Assembly (NCBI RefSeq): GCF_023822005.2
Contig: NZ_CP098806.1
Location: 124,001-188,000 of the forward strand
DNA from: Dyadobacter fanqingshengii
Lineage (GTDB): Bacteria > Bacteroidota > Bacteroidia > Cytophagales > Spirosomataceae
Direction: 5' to 3'
DNA: 64,000 nt
The notes under the pieces were generated by a model. The model made no database searches, was not told the DNA's origin, and saw only the letters and a list, made by a program, of their open reading frames with translations. Of the stretch, positions 1 through 9,093 are shown in pieces. Position 1 is the stretch's first letter; every line of letters starts with the position of its first letter. The position numbers were made by a program, and so were the translations under genes.

Positions 1-2
1 AC

Positions 3-227
3 CAGAAATATGTTTTGAAAATCGAAAAGCTTTTTGAAAAAGAACTTGAAAAGCGGTCGATAACCCAGGATCTGGGACTTGGAGATGCTCCACTATTTGA
101 GCCACGGCGTTTCAGGGCAGCCGGCGGTCGCAAACCTGGGGTTGCTGGTAAGCCAGCCCACAAATCATCTGCAAGACCGAAAAGACGTAAACCTAAAACA
201 GAAACAAATAATCCTACCCAGGCCTAG
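3..227 (+). CDS. C-terminal fragment, possibly DEAD-box RNA helicase
   Basis: An open frame enters from the left edge and stops at 227, so only the last ~74 codons of a gene are visible. The segment starts with KIEKLFEKELEKR, which resembles the linker after the second RecA domain of RhlE-type helicases, passes through LGLGDAPLFEPRR, and ends in a disordered tail rich in Lys, Arg and Pro (RPKRRKPKTE). A basic tail of this kind is common in Bacteroidota DEAD-box helicases and would bind RNA. A TTG at 15 could mimic a start, but the frame is open to the edge, so truncation by the window is more likely. The helicase call rests on the linker and tail only; another basic RNA-binding protein is possible. 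Confidence 0.45.
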   Translation, partial: QKYVLKIEKLFEKELEKRSITQDLGLGDAPLFEPRRFRAAGGRKPGVAGKPAHKSSARPKRRKPKTETNNPTQA

Positions 228-389
228 CCTGTCAGCGTTTGTCAGACATGACGCAGCAGAAGTGACGAAGGAATATGATTATATCAACTTTTATTTTAAC
301 GATAATATTGATATAAATGTAGTATGCCTTTTTTGCTTTTCATTTGCTTACTTTTTAAGTCGTCATGAATAAACTAAAATACCGTACTA

Positions 390-1121
390 TTGGACCGTTT
401 GATAGATTGGATAAGGAACCATAAGTTCAGCGTCTCAGATCCGCCCATTATATCGATGGAGGGTTTGTTCTCGCTCTTGCTGCTTTTGCTGTTAAGCCTG
501 GTTGCCGTATTTTTTCACCTTATTCGCATTTTTTTCAATTCCCCCGTTGATTTTTCAATGGACTGGAATCTGTTTTTGAGCTGGATCCCACTCATCACAG
601 CATTCCTGGCCGACAATTTTACCAAACGTTTCGGCAGAATTCCTTTTACGCTGATCGTACTTACCACCGTCTGGCTGGCATTCTTTCCCAATGCGCCTTA
701 TATGATCACCGACCTGGCCCACTTAACCGTGGATTACCAGCGCGACCTGACCTGGCACGATGTCATTATGCTTTTCTTTTACGCAGAAGTAAGCCTTTTC
801 AACGGGCTGTTATCGTTATACTGGATTCACCGGTCATGGCGACGCGTTTTTTCACGGCGTGTCAGCATTACATTTTTGTTGTTAAGCCTCCCGCTTGCCG
901 GCTTTGGGGTTTACCTGGGCAGGGTAAGGCGCATGAACAGTTGGGACATTATCCATGATCCACACGCCATTTTAAATAACCTGATCGAGAGCGCGATGGA
1001 CCGTACAGCCTGGGTCTTCAGCATGGAAATTGGTATGCTGCTGGGGATTTTGTATCTGGTGCTATGGGTCATCATCCGCTTCCGGATCAGATACAGTAAG
1101 AAAAATCAGGTTGTTGATTAA
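390..1121 (+). CDS. DUF1361 family multi-pass membrane protein
   Basis: A 243-residue protein with about six or seven hydrophobic segments, so an inner-membrane protein. The DUF1361 signature is visible near residue 100 as FFPNAPYMITDLAHL, followed by a charged DYQRDLTWHD stretch and further membrane helices. The function of DUF1361 is not established, and nothing here allows a substrate to be named. The start is uncertain. A TTG at 390 gives a short hydrophilic N-terminus that reads like real protein; an in-frame ATG at 456 (Met23) would begin just before the first membrane helix. It lies 33 bases upstream of a methyltransferase gene on the same strand and may be co-transcribed with it. Confidence 0.8.
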   Translation: MDRLIDWIRNHKFSVSDPPIISMEGLFSLLLLLLLSLVAVFFHLIRIFFNSPVDFSMDWNLFLSWIPLITAFLADNFTKRFGRIPFTLIVLTTVWLAFFPNAPYMITDLAHLTVDYQRDLTWHDVIMLFFYAEVSLFNGLLSLYWIHRSWRRVFSRRVSITFLLLSLPLAGFGVYLGRVRRMNSWDIIHDPHAILNNLIESAMDRTAWVFSMEIGMLLGILYLVLWVIIRFRIRYSKKNQVVD

Positions 1122-1154
1122 GGATTATAGCCATGAAATAAAAATTATTTCGAT

Positions 1155-1886
1155 ATGCAAATATCTGATAATGTAAAAGATTCCTATTCTTCCCAGTATA
1201 ACGACGACTCGGTTTCCTGGCGAAACACCGGGGCCAAATACAAGGCACAAAACATTGTCGCACTGTCAAAGAATATCAGTTTCAAAAATGTGCTTGAAGT
1301 CGGGGCAGGCGAGGGGAGCATACTTTCCTGGCTTTCTCAGTGGGATTATTGTCAAGATTTAAATTGCGTCGAGATTTCCGAAAGCGGAATCGGTCTGATA
1401 AAATCCAAGAATATCAAAAATCTCAACGACATTCTCCTTTTCGACGGTTACCAAATTCCCTATCCCGACAATCATTTTGATCTGGTAATCTGTTCACACG
1501 TATTAGAGCATGTGGAACATGAACGGATTTTGCTGCGGGAAATCAAACGTGTTTCGAAATATCAGATTTTCGAAGTGCCCATTGATTTTTCTTTTTATGT
1601 GGATAAAAAAGTGAAACATTTCCTTTCCTATGGGCACATCAACATTTATACACCCGCATTGCTCAGGTTTCTGCTCAGGTCTGAAAACTTCCAGATCAAA
1701 AGCGACATCTGCCACCTGTATCATGACGAAGTCATTAAACCGCTTTTCAAGAATAACCCGTCAGGGTTTTATCTGACTAAAATCAAGCATTTCGTCTTGC
1801 GGTTATTTCCGTATTTTTTGGGAATAAAACCCAATGCTTATGCAGTGTTGACGGAAAAGACTGAAAAGGATCTATCCATATTTTAA
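1155..1886 (+). CDS. Class I SAM-dependent methyltransferase
   Basis: A 243-residue soluble protein with a Rossmann methyltransferase fold. Motif I appears as VLEVGAGEGS (about residues 46-55), which binds S-adenosylmethionine. The post-I region and the FDLVICSHVLEHVEHE block match Methyltransf_11/25 proteins. The C-terminal third (IYTPALLRFLLRSENF) is typical of small-molecule, lipid or glycan methyltransferases, but the acceptor cannot be deduced. The stop codon at 1884-1886 directly abuts the GTG of the next gene, so the two are probably translationally coupled. No evidence links it to the glycan cluster 45 kb away. Confidence 0.85.
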   Translation: MQISDNVKDSYSSQYNDDSVSWRNTGAKYKAQNIVALSKNISFKNVLEVGAGEGSILSWLSQWDYCQDLNCVEISESGIGLIKSKNIKNLNDILLFDGYQIPYPDNHFDLVICSHVLEHVEHERILLREIKRVSKYQIFEVPIDFSFYVDKKVKHFLSYGHINIYTPALLRFLLRSENFQIKSDICHLYHDEVIKPLFKNNPSGFYLTKIKHFVLRLFPYFLGIKPNAYAVLTEKTEKDLSIF

Positions 1887-2588
1887 GTGACAGATTCGAT
1901 ACACTTGCCCCTTCAGATAGTCTACCAGGACGAAGAACTCGTCGTCATCAACAAGCCGAACGGCCTGCTCGTCCACCGATCGCCGATTGCCGCCGATGCA
2001 GATTTCTTCGCCGTTCAGCTGTTGAGAGACCAGCTCGGACAAAAAGTATTTCCTGTGCACCGGCTGGATCGGAAAACTTCAGGGGTCCTGCTCTTCGCCT
2101 TAAATGAAGAAATGAACAGCCTCATGCAGCAGCAGTTTCAGGACGGCAAGGTTGAGAAAACTTACCATGCCATTGTCAGAGGCTACACGCCGGACGTGCT
2201 CGACATTGATTACCCGTTAAAAAAAGAAGACGGCGCGATCCAGGAAGCCTTCACGTCCCTTCGCACACTGGCACGCACGGAAGTCGACTTCGCCATTGGC
2301 AAACACCCCACCTCGCGCTATTCCCTGGTAGAACTAAAACCCACCACCGGCCGCATGCACCAACTCCGCAAGCACATGGCTCACATCTTTCATCCCATAA
2401 TAGGCGACCGCCCGCATGGATGCAACAAGCAGAATCGGTATTTTAAGGAACGGTTTGAGATGAATGAGATGCTGTTGCACGCGTCGGAAATCGAGTTTTT
2501 ACATCCGTCTAAAATTCGGTTGGAAACACTCAGGGCTCCTTTTCAGACAAATTTTATTGCTGCGATGAATCTGCTGCATTTATCGTGA
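1887..2588 (+). CDS. truC: RluA-family pseudouridine synthase, TruC-like
   Basis: A 233-residue enzyme of the RluA family that isomerises uridine to pseudouridine in RNA. The hallmark HRLDRKTSGVLLFAL contains the catalytic aspartate (HRLDR). VYQDEELVVINKPNGLLVH opens the domain and GRMHQLRKHMAHI forms the C-terminal RNA-binding motif. The absence of an S4 domain, the short length and the immediate N-terminal start fit TruC, which modifies U65 of certain tRNAs, better than RluC or RluD. The start is a GTG directly after the upstream stop codon. The symbol is a family-level assignment; another RluA-type specificity cannot be ruled out. Confidence 0.82.
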   Translation: MTDSIHLPLQIVYQDEELVVINKPNGLLVHRSPIAADADFFAVQLLRDQLGQKVFPVHRLDRKTSGVLLFALNEEMNSLMQQQFQDGKVEKTYHAIVRGYTPDVLDIDYPLKKEDGAIQEAFTSLRTLARTEVDFAIGKHPTSRYSLVELKPTTGRMHQLRKHMAHIFHPIIGDRPHGCNKQNRYFKERFEMNEMLLHASEIEFLHPSKIRLETLRAPFQTNFIAAMNLLHLS

Positions 2589-2757
2589 CAAAAGAAGTCT
2601 CAGAAAGTCTTGGAGACATCCGATATGCTTAACAGGCATGCCTAACGCTAAGGCAAAAGTATCTCAGGCACCCTCATTGTGGAACGCCAAATTTCCATTT
2701 GTCGACTTTTCCATGCTTTCTGTCGACTGTTAGAACAAAAAGGCTGTCACCAGAATT

Positions 2758-3255
2758 ATGGTGATAAATGTTCTATCAATTAAAAAAATGTCACGATTAA
2801 AAACCATACGCAGCGACTGGTTCGCTGACGAGCTGCTTATTATTACACAAATTAGCGGCGATATAGAAAATGCAGATGTAATTCGCTGGGAACAGACATT
2901 GCATGCAGCGCTGGATCAAGTGCCCGATTCGGGAGCATTCAAAATTTTCATAAACCTGTATGGTTTTAAGGCTGTCGATCTGGAAGCCCACAAACAGTTT
3001 CGCAACATTATCCCGCTCAACCTGGCCAGTTATGGCTGGAAGGTCGGCTACGTTGCGATGTTTCCGGAAGAGGCTGAAAAAATGATTATTTTTAAAAAAA
3101 GGAATGTTCAGTGCATTGCTGCTGCGCATTGTCATCAGGATGTTACCAAAATTGAGAAATACGAATCATTGTACAGCAGCGATAATGAGCACTTTTTTAC
3201 AGATGCCGAAGCCGCAGATGCATGGATTCGTAGCTCAAACAGGTCCTGGTCCTAG
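2758..3255 (+). CDS. SpoIIAA-like (STAS/SEC14-type) small protein
   Basis: A 165-residue soluble protein whose body alternates short strands and helices as in SpoIIAA-like/STAS domains: ELLIITQISGDIENADVIRW, then FKIFINLYGFKAVDLEAH, YGWKVGYVAMFPEEAEK, and a C-terminal FFTDAEAADAWI block. That last block matches the phrase often ending SpoIIAA-like proteins. No signal peptide or membrane segment is present. Family members are usually small stand-alone proteins of unknown role, so no specific function is assigned. An ATG at 2758 is used; a second in-frame ATG at 2788 (MSRLK) is equally plausible. A 7-bp-arm inverted repeat (ACATATT/AATATGT, 3259-3287) lies just after the stop. Confidence 0.6.
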   Translation: MVINVLSIKKMSRLKTIRSDWFADELLIITQISGDIENADVIRWEQTLHAALDQVPDSGAFKIFINLYGFKAVDLEAHKQFRNIIPLNLASYGWKVGYVAMFPEEAEKMIIFKKRNVQCIAAAHCHQDVTKIEKYESLYSSDNEHFFTDAEAADAWIRSSNRSWS

Positions 3256-3258
3256 TCT

Positions 3259-3287
3259 ACATATTTGAGGCTAACAGCTGAATATGT
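3259..3287 (+). other. Inverted repeat after the SpoIIAA-like gene
   Basis: Arms ACATATT (3259-3265) and AATATGT (3281-3287) are exact complements around a 15-base loop. There is no following T-run, so it is at best a weak 3' hairpin and not a convincing intrinsic terminator. Confidence 0.3.
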
Positions 3288-3486
3288 AACCCCATTCGAC
3301 TTTTTGGAGATATTTTCAGGAGATAGATTCCCTACCTTCTGCAAAGCATTATTACTTTGGTGTGCAGGTGCGCATTTACGGTCCTAAATTCCTGAGGCTA
3401 GCTCAGCCTGTTATGAAGGACTTTTGCATAGTAACCATGGGTATGAGTACGTAGCGGAGTTCTTTTTAGAGGGTAATCTAATAACT

Positions 3487-6400
3487 ATGCGTTACTCGTT
3501 CTTCATTGGCTTTATAAATTTCGCTTTACTTTCAGGATCGTGCCTGCCGGCTCATGGACAAACGACAGCCCGGTTGACTGGCTTCGTGACAGATGCGGCG
3601 ACAGGAAAACCTATGCAGTTTGCCAATGTATATGTGAATGGCAGCACGCAGGGGGCCGTTACGGACGATAAAGGAGCATATGCGCTTGCTGCAATTCCAC
3701 TTGGTTCGGTCGAAATTGTTGCTTCATTTGTTGGGTATGAACCTGCTACGCAAAAAATCCGATTTGAAAATACGTCTCCACAAAAAGCTAATTTCCAGCT
3801 CAAAGTAAGTGAGCAAATGCTGGATGCCGTGACAGTCAGGGGCAATTCGAAGCGGTCAGAAAAACATTTACGACAGTTCAAAAAGCAACTCTTTGGCGAG
3901 CCGTTTGGCGGGCAGTGTCTGCTTGTAAATAGTGAAGTGCTCAATTTCAAAGAGGATAAGGGTCATCTGTATGCAAAGGCTAACGAGCCGTTAATCATTG
4001 ATAATCAGGCGCTGGGATATAGGTTAATTTATGATCTACAACATTTCGATGCTGCATCGTCGGGAAAGGTATATTCTGCTGGAACCGCCCGGTTTGAAGA
4101 ATTGAAACCCGAAAACGAACGCCAGGCCGACCGATTCAGGCGCAATCGGCTGATCGCTTATAACGGATCTACACGACATTTAATGGCCAGTCTCATCGAC
4201 AACACCTTCGAGCAGGCTGGCTTTCTGGTTTATCAGGAGGATGCCACCAAGCCAATCTCCGTCGAACGTCGGACCATTACGCTTGCCGCTGCGATAGGCG
4301 AATACAAACGTTTGGTTCCCATTCAGGTTTCTAAGTTGATTCAACCGGGTCGGTTATCGACCGAACGCAGATTGGTTTCGCCCGCGAAACTGATCGTATT
4401 CTATACGAAAGCATCCTCGGGTTTCTCGCCCTATCCGGATGCTCGTTACGCTTATACGGAAATGAAACTGCCCAGTGGGCAGATGCAAATGACTGTCGAT
4501 GGAATTATTACGATGCCTGAAGGTATGGAAGCGGAAGGTTCAATGGGTGATGACAGGCTATCGACCATGTTGCCCGCCGACTGGAAACCCCAGGTGAGCG
4601 GGATGGAGCCACTTACAACGGGCCCTCTGGCCTCGTTGGGAAAACTTGCGCCATCTGACACCTCTCTGGGAAGTATCAGTGCGGCTTTCAACGAACGATT
4701 CAAGTTGCTCGCTCCCGCATTGTTTGTGCACATTGATAAACCTTTTTATGCCACCGGGGACCGGCTTTGGATGAGCACGTACTTACTCGATGCTGTCAGT
4801 CACCAGCGGGCTGGTGGAGCGACAGCTATGCATGTCGACCTGCTTACCTCAACCGGGAAACTGGTTCAGCACCAGTGGGTACGCATTGCTGATGGACGTG
4901 GGCAGGGTAATTTTCGCCTGTCGGATACGCTTACAACGGGAACATATCGCCTACGCGCCTATACCGATGAAGATGATGCACAGCGACGCCCCGCGTTCGA
5001 GCGCTCTGTGGCTATCTATAATTTGTTTCGTAATGATGCATTAAAACACAGCGATTCTGTCGCGCAGCAATTAGACATTCAGATTTTGCCGGAAGGTGGT
5101 CGCTGGATTTCGGGATTGCCAGCGCGTCTGGGAATTAAAATTGTGGCGCCCAATGGCCACGGCCTATCCCTGGAAGGCCGTATCGTCGACGACTTAGGAG
5201 CTGAAATAGTTCGTTTTAAAACCAATCAGCAGGGGATGACCAGCGTGGTGATTGAGCCTAAGGCGCAGCGGACTTATTATGCAGATGTATCCTATAACAA
5301 CCAACTGCAACACGTTCCTTTGCCTAAGCACGAACACGAAGGACTGTTGCTGTCAGCCGATGCGATTAGCGATACAACCCGCCTGGCACTGACGATCAGG
5401 AGTACTAACCAGACCGCGGCTGATTCTGTGTATATCCTTGTCCAGCAACGCGGTCTGATCGTCGATCAGCGAAAAATTTTCTTGCAAAATGGGTTGGCGA
5501 AGATAAGCTTGCCGATGATGGGCTGGTTGCCCGGTCTTGCGCAAGTCACACTTTACAATGCCGCAGCTAAGCCACAAGCCGAGCGATTGTTTTTTGTGCC
5601 GGAATTGGTTGCGCCAGTTCGTGTGACATTGAAATTCAACAAAACCAAATACCAGCCCCGTGAACAAGCCATCATTAGCGTCAATCTGAACGATAATGGA
5701 TCACCTGCATCAGCAGCTTTATCAGCGTCGATTACCGATGCCAGTAAAGTGCCTGAGGACACCGCCGACGCCAATATGCCTGCGCACTTGCTACTAACGG
5801 GAGAGCTGCGGGGACATGTTGAAAACCCTAATCAATACATAATGAATCACTCGGCAGAAACCCGTAAAGCGCTGGACGACCTGCTGCTGACCCAGGGCTG
5901 GCGACGGGTTAGTGGCACGCCGGAAGCTGATTCGCTCGGTGGGGTATCGCTCAGCGGACGCATTTTAAATCTGAAAAATCAACCCATACCTGACGCGCAG
6001 ATTGTTGTGGCGACCACAGGACCGGGGCAATCATTCGTGAAATCGGCAGGGGCTGACGAACAGGGGCGCTTTCGGATGGCGGGTATGGCTATTGCCGATA
6101 CTGTAAAATTAATGGTGCAGATCGCTGGGCGAAACTCAAAAAAAATGTCTGCCAAAGAAGCTTTTCTGGTTCAGGACAGGCCCGGCAAACTATGGGAATT
6201 CGGTAAGATGACTGCTGCGCCAAACTGGCCGATGCTGCAAGCTGAGCTGAAAGCTGCGCGGATCAGGCAAGAAGCAAGCAATGATCTATACCGTGATAAA
6301 GCGGCAAAACAGCTAAACGAAGTAACTGTTCGAGCACAGAAATACAATGAAAGACCCGATGATATTCAAATGCGTAGTCTGCACAATGAGGCTGATGCCG

Positions 6401-7044
6401 TTGTTATCTTTGATGAAAAATCACCAGTTTATGCAAATTTATATGAAATGATCCGGGGGCGGTTTGCGGGCGTGACCGTACAACGGACTGCGCCCGCACC
6501 GCAAAAGCCGCCCGGGTATATGGTAACTGTACGTGGCGCGACTAGCTATAAAAGTGGTACGCAGCCATTGTTTCTGATTGATGGAGTGACTGTTCACGAC
6601 CCTGATGGAACCGCTTTAATGTACTTCAGTCCTAGGGATTTTGAACGTGTCGAAGTGTTGAAAAATGCTGGTACGGCTGGTATTTACGGGGTTAGGGGAG
6701 GAAATGGGGTTATTGCATTTTACTCGAAAGGTGCACGTTCAATGCAGGTGAGCGCGAAACCGGGCGAAGGCATGACACCGATTGAATTCATTGGTTATCC
6801 ATCCGTGCAGCGTGAATTTTATGTTCCACGCTACGATGCCGAGGTAACCGCCAGCACCATTTCCGGCCCCGTTGATGACCGGGATGTGCTATACTGGAAA
6901 CCAATGATCCAAACCGATAGCCAGGGAAACAGCCAGCTACGTTTTCCGCTGTCAGACGTTGTGAGAACGCTACGCGTGGTGATACAAGGCATTACAGCTG
7001 ATGGTCGTCCGGTGCATGGCGTTCAATTGGTTCAGATTCAATAA
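3487..7044 (+). CDS. Large exported protein: CarboxypepD-like domain, macroglobulin-like middle, TonB plug, no barrel
   Basis: A protein of 1185 residues from the ATG at 3487, preferred over an upstream TTG at 3424 because it gives a clean signal peptide (MRYSFFIGFINFALLSG...) and a GAGGG sits 13 bases upstream. Domain order: carboxypeptidase-regulatory-like domain (about residues 27-110, VTDAATGKPMQFANVYVNG); a macroglobulin/MG2-like region from about 415 (HIDKPFYATGDRLWMSTYLL); a TonB plug-like domain (about 940-1080) with PLFLIDGVTVHD, VEVLKNAGTAGIYGVRGGNG and VIAFYSKG; then about 100 residues of beta-sandwich-like sequence. No porin barrel follows the plug, so it is unlikely to be a transporter. 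Related proteins are frequent in Cytophagales and usually annotated as TonB plug or carboxypeptidase-regulatory proteins of unknown role. It probably sits in the periplasm or on the outer membrane. Confidence 0.82.
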   Translation: MRYSFFIGFINFALLSGSCLPAHGQTTARLTGFVTDAATGKPMQFANVYVNGSTQGAVTDDKGAYALAAIPLGSVEIVASFVGYEPATQKIRFENTSPQKANFQLKVSEQMLDAVTVRGNSKRSEKHLRQFKKQLFGEPFGGQCLLVNSEVLNFKEDKGHLYAKANEPLIIDNQALGYRLIYDLQHFDAASSGKVYSAGTARFEELKPENERQADRFRRNRLIAYNGSTRHLMASLIDNTFEQAGFLVYQEDATKPISVERRTITLAAAIGEYKRLVPIQVSKLIQPGRLSTERRLVSPAKLIVFYTKASSGFSPYPDARYAYTEMKLPSGQMQMTVDGIITMPEGMEAEGSMGDDRLSTMLPADWKPQVSGMEPLTTGPLASLGKLAPSDTSLGSISAAFNERFKLLAPALFVHIDKPFYATGDRLWMSTYLLDAVSHQRAGGATAMHVDLLTSTGKLVQHQWVRIADGRGQGNFRLSDTLTTGTYRLRAYTDEDDAQRRPAFERSVAIYNLFRNDALKHSDSVAQQLDIQILPEGGRWISGLPARLGIKIVAPNGHGLSLEGRIVDDLGAEIVRFKTNQQGMTSVVIEPKAQRTYYADVSYNNQLQHVPLPKHEHEGLLLSADAISDTTRLALTIRSTNQTAADSVYILVQQRGLIVDQRKIFLQNGLAKISLPMMGWLPGLAQVTLYNAAAKPQAERLFFVPELVAPVRVTLKFNKTKYQPREQAIISVNLNDNGSPASAALSASITDASKVPEDTADANMPAHLLLTGELRGHVENPNQYIMNHSAETRKALDDLLLTQGWRRVSGTPEADSLGGVSLSGRILNLKNQPIPDAQIVVATTGPGQSFVKSAGADEQGRFRMAGMAIADTVKLMVQIAGRNSKKMSAKEAFLVQDRPGKLWEFGKMTAAPNWPMLQAELKAARIRQEASNDLYRDKAAKQLNEVTVRAQKYNERPDDIQMRSLHNEADAVVIFDEKSPVYANLYEMIRGRFAGVTVQRTAPAPQKPPGYMVTVRGATSYKSGTQPLFLIDGVTVHDPDGTALMYFSPRDFERVEVLKNAGTAGIYGVRGGNGVIAFYSKGARSMQVSAKPGEGMTPIEFIGYPSVQREFYVPRYDAEVTASTISGPVDDRDVLYWKPMIQTDSQGNSQLRFPLSDVVRTLRVVIQGITADGRPVHGVQLVQIQ

Positions 7045-7150
7045 AATTGTGACTGAACCCGGATGTCGTAGTGTTATGATCAGACAACCTAAATTTATCG
7101 AAATAATATTGTCACAAAATTAACCCAAGCAAGACATAAGGGTAAACTTT

Positions 7151-7612
7151 ATGGATGTAACAAAGAAAATCATCGTGCAAGCCACTTCTCATGCTGCATT
7201 TAACTCATTCATTTATGATTTGAATGCGTGGTGGCCGAAGGAATACACATGGTCGGGAGAGAAGCTGGTTGAAATCCGGATCAACCCTCAGGTCAATGGT
7301 TTGTGCACCGAAATAGGCCCGTTCGGTTTTCGATGCGATTGGGGTCGGGTCACGGAACTGACCAAAAATGTGCAATTAAGCTTTACCTGGCAAATCAGCC
7401 CAACGCGAATTCCCGAACCAAATCCGGATAAAGCGAGCTTGGTAACCATCCTCTTTACTGAATCGTCGCATGAAGTAACAGATATTACGTTGATCCACAG
7501 TAATTTTGAAAGCCACGGCGATGGCGCGACCGGGTATGCCGAGGCCATGGATTCGCAGCAAGGCTGGCCCAAAATTCTGGAAGCATTTAAAGCATATTGT
7601 GAAAATCAATAA
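7151..7612 (+). CDS. SRPBCC (AHSA1/START-like) domain protein
   Basis: A 153-residue soluble protein with the SRPBCC helix-grip pattern: an N-terminal VTKKIIVQATSHAAFNSFI strand and helix, a central CDWGRVTELTKNVQLSFTW, and a C-terminal GWPKILEAFKAYCEN helix. The Trp-Pro-rich LNAWWPKEYTWSG and the closing GW..ILE..K match AHSA1-like small proteins. The fold encloses a hydrophobic pocket; the ligand is unknown. It begins a possible three-gene unit with the 81-residue protein 8 bases downstream and the OsmC gene. Confidence 0.75.
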   Translation: MDVTKKIIVQATSHAAFNSFIYDLNAWWPKEYTWSGEKLVEIRINPQVNGLCTEIGPFGFRCDWGRVTELTKNVQLSFTWQISPTRIPEPNPDKASLVTILFTESSHEVTDITLIHSNFESHGDGATGYAEAMDSQQGWPKILEAFKAYCENQ

Positions 7613-7620
7613 CCATAAGC

Positions 7621-7866
7621 ATGTTCAGCGAAATTTCGCAAGAACTTAAAGCAAGAATGCTTTTGGACGCCAGGAAAGAGATCTATCAGCCATGCTTTGA
7701 TGCAATTGCCAAAAAAATGGTTCGGAATGGTTTGATTGTGGCCGACAATGCAACGGATCAATTCCAGGCGCTGGAAGCCATGATCAACAATGCGCTCGCC
7801 GATCCCCGCTTCGACTGTCTCACCGTGCCAATTGGCAATGGAGAGTTTATTTGTCGGAGAAAATAG
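7621..7866 (+). CDS. Small hypothetical protein (81 aa)
   Basis: Not recognised. It encodes an 81-residue, mostly helical soluble protein (ELKARMLLDARKEIYQPCFD, then a short C-terminal strand region VPIGNGEFICRR). It has no signal peptide, membrane helix or obvious metal motif; two Cys are scattered. It starts with ATG 8 bases after the SRPBCC stop and ends 34 bases before the OsmC start, on the same strand, which supports it as a real co-transcribed gene. Codon composition resembles that of its neighbours. Confidence 0.55.
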   Translation: MFSEISQELKARMLLDARKEIYQPCFDAIAKKMVRNGLIVADNATDQFQALEAMINNALADPRFDCLTVPIGNGEFICRRK

Positions 7867-7900
7867 GAAACAGCGCATTTAAGAAAACACAAAAAAAGCC

Positions 7901-8377
7901 ATGAGCAAAGAACATCACTACGCTGCAACAACCACATGGACTGGCAACAAAGGGGCCGGCACTGCCAGCTACCAGGCCTACGGACGTGATTATGTCATCG
8001 AAATTGAGAACAAACCAGCCATTCATGGCTCCTCAGATCCGGCTTTCAGGGGTGATCCCACCAGGTACAATCCGGAAGAACTGTTATTATCCTCATTGTC
8101 GTCCTGCCACATGTTGTGGTATCTTCATTTGTGCTCAGAAGCCTCTGTCAGAGTTGTCGAATATATGGATAAGGCTTCCGGGACTATGCTCGAAACGCCG
8201 AATGGCGGAGGCAGGTTTTCGGAAGTGTTGCTTCATCCGGTAGTGACCGTATCGGATCAGTCGATGGCAGAGAAAGCGATGAGCCTGCACGCAGAGGCAA
8301 ACAAATTATGCTTCATTGCAAATTCGGTCAACTTTCCCGTTTTGCACCGTGCCATTGTTCACGTGGCAGATCTATAA
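7901..8377 (+). CDS. OsmC family protein
   Basis: A 158-residue OsmC/Ohr-fold protein. Visible features are TTTWTGNKGAGTASYQAYGR at the N-terminus, the RYNPEELLLSSLSSCHMLWY block with the first reactive cysteine, and HAEANKLCFIANSVNFPV with the second. OsmC and Ohr use this Cys pair to reduce organic hydroperoxides through dihydrolipoamide or similar thiols in the cytosol. The SSLSSCH context and the C-terminal HAEANKLCFIANSV fit the broad OsmC family better than canonical Ohr. Peroxidase activity is inferred from the family and the paired Cys. Confidence 0.85.
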   Translation: MSKEHHYAATTTWTGNKGAGTASYQAYGRDYVIEIENKPAIHGSSDPAFRGDPTRYNPEELLLSSLSSCHMLWYLHLCSEASVRVVEYMDKASGTMLETPNGGGRFSEVLLHPVVTVSDQSMAEKAMSLHAEANKLCFIANSVNFPVLHRAIVHVADL

Positions 8378-8563
8378 CGCCAGTTTGGAATTCCCTAATG
8401 AAAGACGCATTGCCATCGTATAAATCCTATTTGTTTTCAGTGGCTTATAATATTTTCCCCGATACGATCTTTTGTATTGATATAGATGAAATGACTTTTT
8501 CGAAAATGTATATTATGCGTAATCCCGACAAAATGAAAATGGGAAGTGAATGATGCCTGTTTG

Positions 8564-9031
8564 CTATTCATTAACACCAAACCGCATGGCGACAAGATGC
8601 TTTTTAAAGCCTGCTTTTTCATAGGCCCTGATAGCCGGAGCATTTTCGTCATACACGTCTAGCCGCAGCTCCGTTATGTCTTGAAGGATAGCCCATTTCT
8701 TCAATGTCTCGATCACTTTCTGATTTATTCCTTTTCCACGGTGTTCCGGCTTGACATACATAAAACCCAGATACGCATGCTGCTGGTGCTTTAAATAATG
8801 CCTGGCGTTTTCAATGCGTGCATAACCAGAGCCGACCAGCTCGCCACCAAGTTCTGCAACGACGATCTCAATGTGGGAGGCCACAATCATTTCCTCGATG
8901 TTATAATAATGGACAGGATCATTTTTGATCAGCGGATTAAAAGGGCGCTCGGCCATGATAACACCTTGCTCAAAAGATCTTAACGTGGACAAATCGGATA
9001 TAGTAGCGGTTCTGACAAAAATTTCTGACAT
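8564..9031 (-). CDS. GNAT family N-acetyltransferase
   Basis: A 155-residue single-domain GNAT. The N-terminal IFVRTATISDLSTLRSFEQ is the usual first strand and helix. The acetyl-CoA pyrophosphate loop is visible as VKPEHRGKGINQKVIETL (motif A, R/Q-x-x-G-x-G/A type), and ENAPAIRAYEKAGFKKH is the canonical motif B. The substrate is unknown. It faces the OsmC gene across about 190 bases in which nothing else was recognised. Confidence 0.85.
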   Translation of the reverse strand: MSEIFVRTATISDLSTLRSFEQGVIMAERPFNPLIKNDPVHYYNIEEMIVASHIEIVVAELGGELVGSGYARIENARHYLKHQQHAYLGFMYVKPEHRGKGINQKVIETLKKWAILQDITELRLDVYDENAPAIRAYEKAGFKKHLVAMRFGVNE

Positions 9032-9093
9032 GTAACGGGGGAATAAATTGTTGTAAAAAAGCGCAGTGGGTGTTGAATTGGATTTCGATAAAT

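Noticed and set aside
2635..2645. 10-base palindrome AGGCATGCCT after the pseudouridine synthase gene
   Set aside because: No stem extension and no T-run; a single short palindrome is expected by chance.
8308..8553. Open frame across the OsmC stop and the intergenic gap
   Set aside because: Mostly overlaps OsmC in another frame and has no recognisable domain; no reason to call a gene.
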